Shown in pieces: positions 1 through 9,685 of a stretch of 64,000 nt of DNA; position 1 is the first letter of the stretch; the number at the start of each line of letters is the position of its first letter. The position numbers and the translations under genes are program-made. The stretch covers positions 124,001-188,000 of the forward strand of contig NZ_JABBJE010000003.1 in assembly GCF_014218725.1 (NCBI RefSeq), in the 5' to 3' direction. The notes under the pieces are model-generated. The model had not been told where the DNA came from and did not search any database. It saw only the letters and a program-made list of their open reading frames with translations. Source of the stretch: Brevundimonas huaxiensis (GTDB lineage Bacteria > Pseudomonadota > Alphaproteobacteria > Caulobacterales > Caulobacteraceae).

Positions 1-37
1 CATAGCCCGCAACGCCGGTCGGGGCTATGTGGGAACG

Positions 38-763
38 ATGAGCGAAGACGAAAAGCCCCAGAATCAACCGGCGGGAGAACGCCGCCGGATGGTGAGACCG
101 CCCAGCGGCGGAACCGCCGCCGGACGCGGCATGGGCACCAAGATGAAGACGGCCGACACCAAGTCGATGTCGAGCCAGCAGTGGATCAAGCGCCAGCTGT
201 CGGACAAATGGTCTGAAAAGGCGCGGGCCGAGGGCTGGCGCTCGCGCGCGGCCTTCAAGCTGATCGAGATCGACGACAGGTTCCGGCTGATCAAGCGCGG
301 GTCGAAGGTCATCGACCTGGGCGCGGCGCCGGGCGGCTGGGTCCAGGTGGCCTTGAACCGCGGTGCGGGCGCCGTAGCGGGTGTGGACCTGCTGATGATC
401 GCGCCGATCCCGGGCGCGACCCTGCTTCAAGCCGATTTCACCCATCCGGGCGTGGACCAGCAGTTGATCGACGCCATCGGCGGGGCGCCGGACCTGGTTC
501 TGTCGGACATGGCGCACAATACGGTCGGGCATCGCCAGACGGACCATTTGAAGATCATCGCCCTGATCGAGATCGCCGCTGACTTCGCCATCCGCACGTT
601 GCGGCCCGGCGGCAACTTCGTCTCCAAGAACTTCCAGGGCGGAGACGCCGGCGGCGTTCTGGCGCGGCTGCGCGAGGAGTTCGAGACGGTGAAATACGTC
701 AAGCCGGCGTCGAGCCGTAAGGACAGCGCCGAAGTGTTTCTGGTCGCGCTGAACAAGCGCTGA
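38..763 (+). CDS. rlmE: 23S rRNA (uridine-2'-O)-methyltransferase RlmE (FtsJ/RrmJ)
   Basis: 241 residues from ATG 38, with a GGGA ribosome site a few bases upstream; a GTG at 29 would add three residues. The family transfers a methyl group from SAM to the 2'-O of U2552 in the 23S A-loop of the large ribosomal subunit. The SAM motif VIDLGAAPGGW is present, followed by DLVLSDMAHNTVGH, NFVSKNFQGG and a terminal SAEVFLVAL block, which carry the family's K-D-K-E catalytic residues. The N-terminal extension of about 40 residues is basic and low in complexity, as is common in alphaproteobacterial copies. The gene is convergent with the next one, only 4 bases away. Core chromosomal gene; function is secure by motif. 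Confidence 0.95.
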   Translation: MSEDEKPQNQPAGERRRMVRPPSGGTAAGRGMGTKMKTADTKSMSSQQWIKRQLSDKWSEKARAEGWRSRAAFKLIEIDDRFRLIKRGSKVIDLGAAPGGWVQVALNRGAGAVAGVDLLMIAPIPGATLLQADFTHPGVDQQLIDAIGGAPDLVLSDMAHNTVGHRQTDHLKIIALIEIAADFAIRTLRPGGNFVSKNFQGGDAGGVLARLREEFETVKYVKPASSRKDSAEVFLVALNKR

Positions 764-767
764 CGCG

Positions 768-1313
768 TCAGGCGGCGGCTGTGCTCGCGCGGGCTCTGCG
801 ATCTTCCAGGCGCGACCAGATGCGGTCGTGCAGGGCGAAGAAGAGCGTCTGCACCAGAGGCTCGACCATGCCGATGGTCAGCGCCGTGCGGATGTCGTTG
901 GTCAGGGCGTAGGCCACGGCGACCGCCACGGCGAAATGCATGACGCCATAGGTGACGGTCTTCAGCGCGATCTGTTTGAACGACCGGGGCAGGGCATGGC
1001 TGTGGCCGTGATGGGCATCGTGCGAGCGGCGCTGTTCCTCGGGCGACATGATGTCGAGGCGGGCGGTGAAGGCCTCGGTCGCTTCCTCGATACTGGAGGC
1101 CATGCGCCGCCGCTCGACCTTGTGCCACACGCGGTCGTGGACGGTGTAGGCGATGGTCTGAAAGATCGGCTCGACCATGCCTACGGCCAGGGCGATGCGC
1201 CAGTCGCGGGTGATCGCGAAGGCGACCAGGATGGCGACGATCAGGTGCATGACGCCATAGCTGGCGATCTTCAGAGCCAGTTTGCGCGCGGTGCTGAGGA
1301 TGACGCCGACCAT
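768..1313 (-). CDS. Double DUF2061 membrane protein
   Basis: 181 residues containing two tandem copies of a DUF2061-like unit. Each copy has the pattern YGVMH followed by a hydrophobic helix, then an MVEP motif and a short helix ending in a HDRxW signature (TVHDRVWHKVE and ALHDRIWSRLE). Each unit would span the inner membrane twice. The two copies are joined by a charged linker containing a His-rich stretch (HDAHHGHSHA). The family has no settled function. It lies convergent to rlmE and divergent from guaB, so it is probably expressed from its own promoter in the 1314-1440 gap. The family call is good; no biochemical role can be stated. Confidence 0.8.
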   Translation of the reverse strand: MVGVILSTARKLALKIASYGVMHLIVAILVAFAITRDWRIALAVGMVEPIFQTIAYTVHDRVWHKVERRRMASSIEEATEAFTARLDIMSPEEQRRSHDAHHGHSHALPRSFKQIALKTVTYGVMHFAVAVAVAYALTNDIRTALTIGMVEPLVQTLFFALHDRIWSRLEDRRARASTAAA

Positions 1314-1374
1314 GCGGAGAGAATGGTGAGCGGCCCTGCGGGTTGCAAAGCAATAAAATCTATCGGGCCTATAA

Positions 1375-2898
<1,524 letters not shown>

Positions 2899-2904
2899 GC
2901 GAGC

Positions 2905-3300
2905 ATGACGACCGAACTCACCTATCTGGCCCTGACGCTGATCCTCGCCCTGGTTCAGATCTTCCTGCCCGCCGGGGCGCGGACGGCCGAGTTCGGCTCG
3001 AAATGGAATGCGGGTCCGCGCGACGAGACGCCGGAGGCGAAGAAGCCGCTGACCGGCCGTCTCGAACGCGCCCAGGCCAATCTGTACGAGACCCTGCCGC
3101 TGTTCATCGGCGCGGTGCTGATCGCCCATGTCATCGGCGCGTCCAGCGCCCTGACGGTGTGGGGCGCGGCGCTCTATTTCTGGGGGCGGGTGGTCTATGT
3201 GCCGCTCTACGCCTTCGGTGTTCCCTATATCCGGTCGCTGGTCTGGGTGGTCTCGCTTGCGGGGCTGGTCATGGTCCTGGCGTCCCTGTTCTTCGTTTGA
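2905..3300 (+). CDS. MAPEG family membrane protein
   Basis: 131 residues with four predicted hydrophobic segments: an N-terminal helix (TYLALTLILALVQIFLP), a mid helix after the RAQANLYETLPLF motif, and two C-terminal helices. The motif ERAxxNxxExLPxF is typical of the MAPEG family (membrane-associated proteins in eicosanoid and glutathione metabolism). Bacterial members are small inner-membrane proteins mostly without a proven substrate; some are glutathione transferases. The gene starts 6 bases after guaB and ends 9 bases before the next gene, so it is probably cotranscribed with both. Family assignment is sound; the specific reaction is unknown. Confidence 0.85.
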   Translation: MTTELTYLALTLILALVQIFLPAGARTAEFGSKWNAGPRDETPEAKKPLTGRLERAQANLYETLPLFIGAVLIAHVIGASSALTVWGAALYFWGRVVYVPLYAFGVPYIRSLVWVVSLAGLVMVLASLFFV

Positions 3301-3309
3301 AAGCCTGAA

Positions 3310-4719
3310 TTGACCCCAGCCGCTCGCCTCGCCGCCGCCGCCTCCGTCCTGGACTCCATCGCCCAGGGCCGCCAACCGGCCGAGGCCGTCATGAAGGCCT
3401 GGGGCACGGCCAACCGCTACGCCGGGTCCAAGGACCGACGCGCCATCGCCGACCGGGTCTATAAAGTCCTGCGCGCGCGCGGCCGCCTTTCGTGGATCAT
3501 GGGCGGGCGTGAGGACGGTCGGGCCCTGGTCATCGGTTCGCTGCACGCCATCGACGGCCTGTCCTTGGAAGAGATCGAGGCCCTGCATTCGGGCGACGGC
3601 TATGGTCCGCGCCCGCTGTCCAAACAGGAGCGCAGCCGCATCACGGCCGGGCAGGGCGAACTGCCGGGCTGGGTCGCCGCCGGCCTGCCCGAGTTCGTGG
3701 TCGAGGATTTCAAGGCCACCTTCGGCGACCGCTGGGCCGAGGAAGCCCACGCCCTGATGGCGCCGCGCGCGCCGATCGACCTGCGCGTCAATGATGCGGC
3801 CGCCACGATCGATGAGGTCGAGGCCGAGCTGAAGGCCGCCGGTCTCGACGTTTCGCGCACGCCCTGGTCGGGCGTCGGCCTGCGCGTGCCGTCGGAACCG
3901 CCGCCCAACATCCAGGCGCTGGACGGCTTCAAGGCTGGTCGGTTCGAAATTCAGGACGAAGGCAGCCAGGTCGTCTGCTGGCTGGCGGGGGCGCAACCCG
4001 GCATGACGGTGGTGGATTACTGCGCCGGCGGCGGCGGCAAGACGCTGGGTCTGGCCCAGGCGATGAAGGCGCAAGGCAAGCTGGTCGCCTCCGACGTCGT
4101 CAACAAGCGGCTGGAAAATATTCGTCCTCGCCTGCAGCGCGCGGGCGTCGAGGCGGAGCTGGTCCTGATCGGTCAGAATGGCGGCGGCCTGGAAGATCTG
4201 AACGGGCAGGCCGATCTGGTCTTCGTCGATGCGCCCTGTTCGGGGTCCGGCACCTGGCGTCGTCGGCCCGAGGACGCTTGGCGTCTGACCGCCGAGGAGG
4301 TCGAAAAGCTGCACGGCCTTCAGGTGCGTATCTTGAGCCAGGCGACCAAGCTGGTGAAGCCGGGCGGCAGACTGGTCTATGTCACATGTTCGATGCTGGC
4401 GCGCGAGAACGAGGCCAGTGTCGACGCCTTCGAGGCTTTGCATCCCGAATTCCATCCCGTCCCGATCCTCCCCAGCGAAGCGGGGGAGGGGGACCACGCG
4501 CAGCGTGGTGGAGGGGGCGACCCCAGTTCCGGCGCCGGGGATGCGTTCGCCCCCTCCACCGCTTCGCGGTCCCCCTCCCCCGTGGACGGGGGAGGATTTT
4601 TGACGACGGCGGCTCAGGCGAAGTTCGCCGAGCTGGCGTCCGGGGCGCGCCTGCGCCTGTCGCCGGCCTCGGCCGACACGGACGGTTTCTTCGCCGCCGT
4701 CTACGAGCGCGCGGCATGA
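3310..4719 (+). CDS. RsmB/NOP2-family rRNA (cytosine-C5) methyltransferase
   Basis: 469 residues from a TTG start 9 bases after the MAPEG stop. The N-terminus has the NusB-like helical domain typical of RsmB, and the first internal ATG would remove part of it. The C-terminal Rossmann domain has the SAM motif VVDYCAGGGGKT, the catalytic motif IV DAPCSGSGTWRRRPE and motif VI VYVTCSMLARENE with the second conserved Cys. It would methylate C5 of a cytosine in 16S rRNA. Near the C-terminus, about 40 residues encoded by a GC-rich palindromic repeat interrupt the alignable sequence. After it the conserved end ([21 protein letters not shown]) resumes in frame, so the gene is probably functional. The stop overlaps the next start (ATGA). 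Confidence 0.9.
   Translation: MTPAARLAAAASVLDSIAQGRQPAEAVMKAWGTANRYAGSKDRRAIADRVYKVLRARGRLSWIMGGREDGRALVIGSLHAIDGLSLEEIEALHSGDGYGPRPLSKQERSRITAGQGELPGWVAAGLPEFVVEDFKATFGDRWAEEAHALMAPRAPIDLRVNDAAATIDEVEAELKAAGLDVSRTPWSGVGLRVPSEPPPNIQALDGFKAGRFEIQDEGSQVVCWLAGAQPGMTVVDYCAGGGGKTLGLAQAMKAQGKLVASDVVNKRLENIRPRLQRAGVEAELVLIGQNGGGLEDLNGQADLVFVDAPCSGSGTWRRRPEDAWRLTAEEVEKLHGLQVRILSQATKLVKPGGRLVYVTCSMLARENEASVDAFEALHPEFHPVPILPSEAGEGDHAQRGGGGDPSSGAGDAFAPSTASRSPSPVDGGGFLTTAAQAKFAELASGARLRLSPASADTDGFFAAVYERAA
4465..4597. repeat. Intragenic palindromic repeat element inside the rsmB-like gene
   Basis: About 133 bp bounded by ATCCTCCCC on the left and GGGGAGGAT on the right, with long nested complementary arms (for example GGAGGGGGACCACG against CGGTCCCCCTCCCC, and GTGGAGGGGGCG against CGCCCCCTCCAC). 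The element is read through in frame and encodes a Gly/Ser/Pro-rich stretch. Its sequence style is that of dispersed GC-rich repeats usually found between genes in Caulobacterales and relatives. I see no other copy in this window. Confidence 0.75.
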
Positions 4720-5429
4720 AGCTGGCGCGGCATGGCGGGGTCTCGCTGCTCTACGTCATGGCCGCGCCCGCCGAGTACGGGCCGCATCTTCAGGCCCGGA
4801 TCACGCCGTTGATGACCGGCGTCGGTCCGGTCGAGGCCGCCGTGAGCCTGGGCGTCGCCCTGGCGCGGCTGGAAGCGGCGGGCGATTTGCCGGATCTGAT
4901 CATATCGTTGGGCTCATGCGGATCGCGGGTGTTGAAGCATGCGGCGGTCTATCAGGCCTCGTCCGTCGCCTATCGCGACATGGACGCCAGCCCGCTCGGA
5001 TTCGCAAAGGGCGTGACGCCCCTGTTGGACCAGCCCGCCGTCCTGTCTTTGCCGTGCCCGGTTCCCGGCGTGCCGACGGCGACGCTGTCGACGGGGGCGA
5101 ACGTCGTCTCCGGCGCCGCCTATGACACCATCGACGCCGAGATGGTGGACATGGAGACCTGGGCCCTGGTCCGCGCCGCCCAGACCTTCGGTGTGCCCCT
5201 GATCGCCCTGCGCGGCGTGTCGGACGGTCGCGCCGAGTTGAAGGCGTTGGAGGACTGGACCTCGACCCTGCATCATGTGGACGAGACCCTGGCCGCCGCC
5301 CTGGATCGCCTGATCGCCGCGCTGGAGGCCGACGGCCCCGCCGCTCTTGAGCGTCCCGCCCTTGAAATATCGGCCCCGCCCGGCCAAGACCCCGCCCATC
5401 CTCCTGCCCCGGATTCGATCACGCCATGA
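4716..5429 (+). CDS. MTA/SAH nucleosidase-like phosphorylase-superfamily protein
   Basis: 237 residues from ATG 4716, overlapping the preceding stop by ATGA; longer in-frame upstream extensions read through the previous gene and are not credible. The protein shows the PNP/UDP phosphorylase fold signatures: an N-terminal [12 protein letters not shown] strand with the MTA-nucleosidase style start, [23 protein letters not shown], and the substrate motif [30 protein letters not shown], which carries the Met-Glu that binds ribose and the catalytic Asp. It probably cleaves methylthioadenosine or S-adenosylhomocysteine in the cytosol. The stop overlaps the guaA start (ATGA), so translational coupling is likely. 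A purine nucleoside phosphorylase role is an alternative. Confidence 0.75.
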   Translation: MKLARHGGVSLLYVMAAPAEYGPHLQARITPLMTGVGPVEAAVSLGVALARLEAAGDLPDLIISLGSCGSRVLKHAAVYQASSVAYRDMDASPLGFAKGVTPLLDQPAVLSLPCPVPGVPTATLSTGANVVSGAAYDTIDAEMVDMETWALVRAAQTFGVPLIALRGVSDGRAELKALEDWTSTLHHVDETLAAALDRLIAALEADGPAALERPALEISAPPGQDPAHPPAPDSITP

Positions 5430-6988
5430 CCACGCCGCAAGACCACCAAAAGGTCCTCATCGTCGACTTCGGCAGCCAGGTGACGCAGCTGATCGCACGC
5501 CGCCTTCGCGAGGCCAGCGTCTATTGCGAGATCCATCCGTTCCAGAAGGCCGAGGCAGCTCTGACGGCCATGAAACCGGCGGCCATTATCCTGTCGGGCG
5601 GTCCCGAGAGCGTGCATGAAGAGGGCAGCCCCCGCGCGCCGCAGGGCGTGTTCGAGGCGGGCGTACCGGTGCTGGGCATCTGCTACGGCGAGATGACGAT
5701 GTGCGAGCAACTGGGCGGCAAGGTCGAGGGCGGCCATACGCGCGAGTTTGGCCGCGCCGAGATCACGGTTCAGAAGGCCTCGCCCCTGCTGGCCGATCTG
5801 GCTCCCGTCGGCGAGAACGAAGAGGTCTGGATGAGCCACGGCGACAAGATCGTCGCCATCCCGCAAGACTTTGACGTGGTCGCCTCGTCAGAAGGGTCGC
5901 CCTATGCGGTGATCGCCGATGAGGCCCGCCGCTTCTACGGTGTGCAGTTCCACCCCGAGGTGATGCACACGCCGCGCGGCCATCAGATGCTGAAGAACTT
6001 CACCCACGGCATCGCGGGTTTGAAGGGCGACTGGACCATGGCCGCCTACCGCGACGAGAAGATCGCCCAGATCCGCGAACAGGTCGGCAACGCCAAGGTG
6101 ATCTGCGGCCTGTCGGGCGGTGTGGATTCATCGGTCGCGGCCGTCCTGATCCATGAGGCCATCGGGGATCAACTGACCTGCGTCTTCGTCGACACCGGAT
6201 TGCTTCGCAAGGACGAAGCGAAACAGGTCACGACCCTGTTCCGCGAGCACTACAACATCCCGCTGGTGCACGTTGATGCGTCGAAGGAATTTTTGGGCGA
6301 ACTGGCCGGCATTTCCGACCCCGAGACCAAGCGCAAGACCATCGGCAGGTTGTTCATCGAGGTGTTTGATCGCGAGTCCGCCAAGATCGAAGGGGCCGAA
6401 TTCCTGGCCCAGGGCACCCTCTATCCCGACGTGATCGAGAGCGTCTCCTCCTCCAGCGGCAAGGCCCACGTCATCAAGAGCCACCATAACGTCGGCGGCC
6501 TGCCGGACTATATGAAACTCAAACTGGTCGAACCCTTGCGCGAACTGTTCAAGGACGAGGTCCGGGCGCTGGGCCGCGAACTGGGCCTGACCGACGCCTT
6601 CGTCGGGCGCCACCCGTTCCCCGGACCGGGCCTGGCCATCCGCATCCCCGGCGAGATCACGCCGGACGCCGTCGAGACCCTGCAACAGGCCGACGCCATC
6701 TATCTGGACGAGATCCGCAAGGCCGGCCTCTACGACAAGATCTGGCAGGCCTTCGCCGTCCTGCTGCCGGTCAAGACCGTCGGCGTCATGGGCGACGCCC
6801 GCACCTATGAAAAGGTTCTGGCCCTGCGCGCCGTCTCCTCCACCGACGGCATGACCGCCGACTTCTACCAGTTCCCCTGGGACGTCCTCTCTAAGACCGC
6901 CACCCGCATCATCAACGAGGTCCGCGGCGTCAACCGCGTCGTCTACGACGTAACGTCCAAGCCGCCCGGGACGATCGAGTGGGAGTGA
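5426..6988 (+). CDS. guaA: GMP synthase (glutamine-hydrolysing)
   Basis: 520 residues, normal length. The class I glutamine amidotransferase domain occupies roughly residues 8-200, with the nucleophile Cys86 in GICYGEM and the His/Glu pair in FHPEVMHT. The ATP-pyrophosphatase domain follows with the PP-loop [12 protein letters not shown], then the GMPS dimerisation domain ending in the conserved KPPGTIEWE. It aminates XMP to GMP with glutamine and ATP. The 3' end of guaA is a known integration site for genomic islands with P4-type integrases, and such an integrase begins 290 bases downstream, reading away from guaA. The last codons probably form the left attachment site, and the reading frame was restored on integration. 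Confidence 0.97.
   Translation: MTTPQDHQKVLIVDFGSQVTQLIARRLREASVYCEIHPFQKAEAALTAMKPAAIILSGGPESVHEEGSPRAPQGVFEAGVPVLGICYGEMTMCEQLGGKVEGGHTREFGRAEITVQKASPLLADLAPVGENEEVWMSHGDKIVAIPQDFDVVASSEGSPYAVIADEARRFYGVQFHPEVMHTPRGHQMLKNFTHGIAGLKGDWTMAAYRDEKIAQIREQVGNAKVICGLSGGVDSSVAAVLIHEAIGDQLTCVFVDTGLLRKDEAKQVTTLFREHYNIPLVHVDASKEFLGELAGISDPETKRKTIGRLFIEVFDRESAKIEGAEFLAQGTLYPDVIESVSSSSGKAHVIKSHHNVGGLPDYMKLKLVEPLRELFKDEVRALGRELGLTDAFVGRHPFPGPGLAIRIPGEITPDAVETLQQADAIYLDEIRKAGLYDKIWQAFAVLLPVKTVGVMGDARTYEKVLALRAVSSTDGMTADFYQFPWDVLSKTATRIINEVRGVNRVVYDVTSKPPGTIEWE
6959..6988 (+). other. Probable left attachment site (attL) at the guaA 3' end
   Basis: guaA-integrated islands use the final codons of guaA as the recombination core. 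Here the conserved terminal residues KPPGTIEWE plus stop are intact and the integrase follows. The exact core cannot be read without the second copy (attR). I looked for a repeat of GACGATCGAGTGGGAGTGA elsewhere in the window and did not see one, so the right end is probably outside it. Confidence 0.45.
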
Positions 6989-7064
6989 TTCAGGGCTTTC
7001 GAAGTCTTTCGGCGGCGCTTTGAAATATAGCGCTAAATCACTGACTTGCAAGATAAATGCTTTC

Positions 7065-7105
7065 GCAGCCTCTCGATACCTTTCGAGGGGCTGCTTTCGT
7101 TTTTG
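7065..7105 (+). terminator. Rho-independent terminator after guaA / at the island's left end
   Basis: A 12-bp stem (GCAGCCTCTCGA pairing with TCGAGGGGCTGC through one G-U pair) has a 6-base loop and is followed by TTTCGTTTTT. It lies about 75 bases after the guaA stop and ahead of the integrase, so it would separate guaA transcription from the element. Confidence 0.75.
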
Positions 7106-7178
7106 TCGGTCGCTCCGACGGTCCCGCCGCCATTGCTCGCGGAGACTCCGCTCCATACCGTCATAGGGCCGAGGGCGT

Positions 7179-7264
7179 CCTGACGGTCTTTTTTCTGAGC
7201 CAAGCTGCGGATTTGGCTGAGGAAAAAGATCCCGAAAGGTCCCGAAAACGCCTGACGGTCTTTT
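7179..7264. repeat. Direct repeat pair and imperfect inverted repeat upstream of the integrase
   Basis: CCTGACGGTCTTTT occurs at 7179-7192 and again at 7251-7264. Between them lies an imperfect inverted repeat (CTGAGCCAA facing TTGGCTGAGG with flanking T and A runs) and a tandem CCCGAAA. Sites like these near an attachment site may be integrase or excisionase arm-binding sites or part of the int promoter. Confidence 0.4.
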
Positions 7265-7278
7265 GGAGTGAAAACGGC

Positions 7279-8532
7279 ATGCTCACCGACGCTGAATTGC
7301 GAAATACACGTGGAAAAACGAAGCCTTACAAAAAGACCGACAGGGACGGTTTGTACGTCCTCGTAACACCGACAGGCGGCATCGCTTTCAAGTACGACTA
7401 CCGCTTCAACGGGCGGCGCGAGACGGTCACGTTCGGCGCCTACGGCCCGACCGGGCTCTCGCTCGCCAGGGCGCGGGAGAAGCTGGTCGAGGCGAAGCGC
7501 CAGATCGCCGAAGGCGTTTCGCCGGCGCTGGACAAGCAGCGGGTCAAGCGCCGGCTGAAGGAGGCCCAGAGGTTCGAGCAGGTGGCGATCCGATGGATGG
7601 ATCATGCTCCGATGGCGGACAGCACCCGCAACATGCGGCGGTCCATCTTCAACCGGGAAATCCTGCCTCAATGGCGCACCCGCCTGCTGAACGAGATCAC
7701 CCCCAACGATCTTCGCGCCCACTGCAAGACGATCGTCGAGCGGGGCGCGCCGGCGACGGCCGTGCACGTGCGCGACATCGTCAAACAGATATACGCCTAC
7801 GCCATCCTGCACGGGGAGAAGATCGACAATCCCGCCGACGGGGTGGGGCCGGCCTCGATCGCCACCTTCCGGCCACGTGACCGGTCGCTGTCGCCAACGG
7901 AGATCCGGATCGCGCTGAGCCTGCTGGGGGAGGTGGCGACCCTGCCGACGATCCGCCTCGGCATGAAGTTCATCCTGCTGAGCATGGTTCGCAAGAGTGA
8001 GCTGCAGGATGGCGTCTGGGACGAGGTCGACTTCGCCAATGCGGTCTGGTCGATTCCGAAGGAGCGGATGAAGCGGTCGCGGCCGCACAACGTCTATCTC
8101 TCGACCCAGATGCTCGACATCCTGATCGCGCTGAAGACCTGCGCCGGAAACTCCCGTTACATCCTGCCCTCGCGCTATGACGCCGACGCGCCGATGTCGC
8201 GGGCGACCTTCAACCGGGTGACCTCGGCGATCGCCGAGCGGGCGCGCGAGCGAGACCTGCCGCTGGAGCCCTTCACGGTCCACGACCTGCGGCGCACCGC
8301 CTTGACGCTGTTGCACGAGATGGGCTTCAACTCGGACTGGATCGAGAAATGTCTGGCCCACGAGGAGCGGTCGTCCCGCGGCGTCTACAACAAGGCCGAG
8401 TTCGAGGCCCAGCGCCGTCACATGGCCCAGGAGTGGTCGAACGCCGTGGACGCCTGGGAGGCCGGGCGGGCGTTCACGCCCGTGCTCGTCATCCCGGAAA
8501 CGGCCGGACCTCGCTTCGATCCGCGGCTCTGA
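7279..8532 (+). CDS. int: P4-type tyrosine integrase
   Basis: 417 residues from ATG 7279 with GGAG upstream; a longer in-frame extension upstream is not conserved-looking. The N-terminal DUF4102-type domain (residues about 1-90, with YKKTDRDGLYVLVTPTG) is typical of P4-like integrases. The catalytic domain shows Arg238 (SMVRKSEL), His335 and Arg338 (TVHDLRRTA), His361 (CLAHEERS) and the nucleophile Tyr370 (GVYNKAE). All five expected catalytic residues are therefore visible. The enzyme would recombine the element into and out of the guaA 3' end. It reads away from guaA, and its 3' end overlaps the convergent AlpA-like gene by 44 bases. Confidence 0.95.
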   Translation: MLTDAELRNTRGKTKPYKKTDRDGLYVLVTPTGGIAFKYDYRFNGRRETVTFGAYGPTGLSLARAREKLVEAKRQIAEGVSPALDKQRVKRRLKEAQRFEQVAIRWMDHAPMADSTRNMRRSIFNREILPQWRTRLLNEITPNDLRAHCKTIVERGAPATAVHVRDIVKQIYAYAILHGEKIDNPADGVGPASIATFRPRDRSLSPTEIRIALSLLGEVATLPTIRLGMKFILLSMVRKSELQDGVWDEVDFANAVWSIPKERMKRSRPHNVYLSTQMLDILIALKTCAGNSRYILPSRYDADAPMSRATFNRVTSAIAERARERDLPLEPFTVHDLRRTALTLLHEMGFNSDWIEKCLAHEERSSRGVYNKAEFEAQRRHMAQEWSNAVDAWEAGRAFTPVLVIPETAGPRFDPRL

Positions 8533-8779
8533 CCGGTCGGCTGACCCGCTTGCGCACGTCGGGCGGCGGAGCCCTGCGGATCGGCTTGGCCCGGCGAAGC
8601 GCGAGCCAGGCCTCGACCTCGGCGAGATCCCAGACCACGCAGCGCGGCGTCAGCAGGAACCGTCTCGGAAACTGGCCGCGCTGCTCCATCTCCCAGATGG
8701 TGCTGTCGGCCAGGGGCACCATCTGGCGCAACTGGGGCTTCTTGATCGTACGCTTCAGCGGGGGGTCGGCCTGGGCCAT
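8489..8779 (-). CDS. AlpA-family DNA-binding protein / excisionase
   Basis: 96 residues with a MerR-like winged helix of the AlpA type: LRQMVPLADSTIWEMEQRGQFPRRFLLTPRCVVWDLAEVEAWL. The helix-turn-helix is followed by the W-x-x-x-E-V-x-x-W recognition wing typical of AlpA. AlpA proteins activate integrase transcription or act as recombination directionality factors in P4-like elements. The gene is convergent with and overlaps int, an arrangement in which transcription of one could antagonise the other. A regulatory or excision role is inference from family and position. Confidence 0.85.
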   Translation of the reverse strand: MAQADPPLKRTIKKPQLRQMVPLADSTIWEMEQRGQFPRRFLLTPRCVVWDLAEVEAWLALRRAKPIRRAPPPDVRKRVSRPVRAADRSEVRPFPG

Positions 8780-8882
8780 CGAATATCTCCACAGTGTCGT
8801 GGGAATCGAAGTCGAAAGACCGCGTCAGGCCTAGCCGCCAACCTCTCGACCGTAGGCTTACTGCGTTGTGCGCGGAGAGGGC

Positions 8883-8921
8883 TTGCACATATCCATATTT
8901 CGACTAATTCGGAACTATGGA
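8883..8921 (+). promoter_or_regulatory. Candidate ars promoter and ArsR operator
   Basis: A -35-like TTGCAC (8883-8888) is followed after 16 bases by TAATTC (8905-8910). An imperfect dyad beginning TCCATA (8892-8897) and ending TATGGA (8916-8921) covers the -10 region and the arsR start codon. An ArsR dimer here would block the promoter. Assignment is by pattern only. Confidence 0.5.
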
Positions 8922-9252
8922 AACCGAACCCGCGATCCTGGCGCTCGCCGCCCTGGCGCAATCGACGCGGCTGGAGGCGTTCCGCCTGCTCGTGCGTCAC
9001 GAACCCGGCGGCTTGCCGGCCGGTGAAATCGCAAACCATCTGGCGATCCCGGCCAACACCCTGTCGTCCCATCTGGGCGTCCTGACCCGCGCGGGGTTGA
9101 TCAGGTCGGAGCGGCGCAGCCGGTCGATCATCTACCGGGCCGACCTTGATCGGCTTCGCGACCTGGTCCTCTTCCTGCTCAAGGACTGCTGCGGGGGCAG
9201 GGCGGACCTGTGCGAACCCCTGCTGGCTGAACTCGCGCCCTGTTGCCCCTAA
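8917..9252 (+). CDS. arsR: ArsR-family arsenic-responsive repressor
   Basis: 111 residues, a single winged helix-turn-helix of the SmtB/ArsR type: ALAALAQSTRLEAFRLLVRHEPGGLPAGEIANHLAIPANTLSSHLGVLTRAGLI. Cysteine pairs near the C-terminus (DCCGG about residue 90, a further Cys after it, and a terminal PCCP) probably form the As(III) site, unlike the classical ELCVCDL site in the recognition helix. It is the first gene of the ars operon. It would dissociate from the promoter on binding arsenite and de-repress arsC, the ACR3 pump, arsN and arsH. Confidence 0.9.
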   Translation: METEPAILALAALAQSTRLEAFRLLVRHEPGGLPAGEIANHLAIPANTLSSHLGVLTRAGLIRSERRSRSIIYRADLDRLRDLVLFLLKDCCGGRADLCEPLLAELAPCCP

Positions 9253-9259
9253 GGATCCC

Positions 9260-9685
9260 GTGGACATCGTCATCTATCACAACCCCGCCTGCGGGACGTC
9301 GCGCAACGCGCTCGAGCTGATCCGCCACGTCGGCATCGAGCCGCATGTCGTGCAGTATCTGAAGACCCCGCCGTCGCGCGCCATGGTCGCCTGGCTGGCC
9401 GAACGCACCGGCGCGCCGCTGCGAGACCTGTTGCGCGAGAAGGACACGCCCTTCGCCGAACTGGCGCTCGGGAATCCCGACCTGACGGACGATCAGCTTC
9501 TGGACGCGATCGAGGCCCATCCGATCCTGCTCAACCGGCCGATCGTCGTCAGTCCCTTGGGCGTCAGGCTCTGCCGGCCGTCCGAAGCCGTGCTTGACCT
9601 TCTGCCCGCTGAGGGCCTCAAACCCTTCACCAAGGAGGACGGCGAGGTGGTCATCGACGTCGACGGCCGGCGGGTGGGACGATGA
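9260..9685 (+). CDS. arsC: Arsenate reductase, glutaredoxin-dependent ArsC
   Basis: 141 residues from GTG 9260, 7 bases after the arsR stop; an upstream in-frame start would sit inside arsR. The catalytic motif is [11 protein letters not shown] with the nucleophilic Cys near residue 11. The two further arginines of the arsenate site are seen in LLNRPIV and VRLCRPSE. It reduces arsenate to arsenite using glutathione and glutaredoxin in the cytoplasm, feeding the ACR3 pump. The stop overlaps the pump start (ATGA), indicating coupled translation. Confidence 0.93.
   Translation: MDIVIYHNPACGTSRNALELIRHVGIEPHVVQYLKTPPSRAMVAWLAERTGAPLRDLLREKDTPFAELALGNPDLTDDQLLDAIEAHPILLNRPIVVSPLGVRLCRPSEAVLDLLPAEGLKPFTKEDGEVVIDVDGRRVGR

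Noticed and set aside
1..37. Possible end of an upstream gene at the left edge
   Set aside because: Only 37 bases are available, and the frame that would overlap the rlmE start has a stop at 3-5, so nothing can be assigned.
6989..7278. Possible small gene between guaA and int
   Set aside because: The frame upstream of ATG 7279 is open but crosses a strong terminator and shows no conservation-like features.
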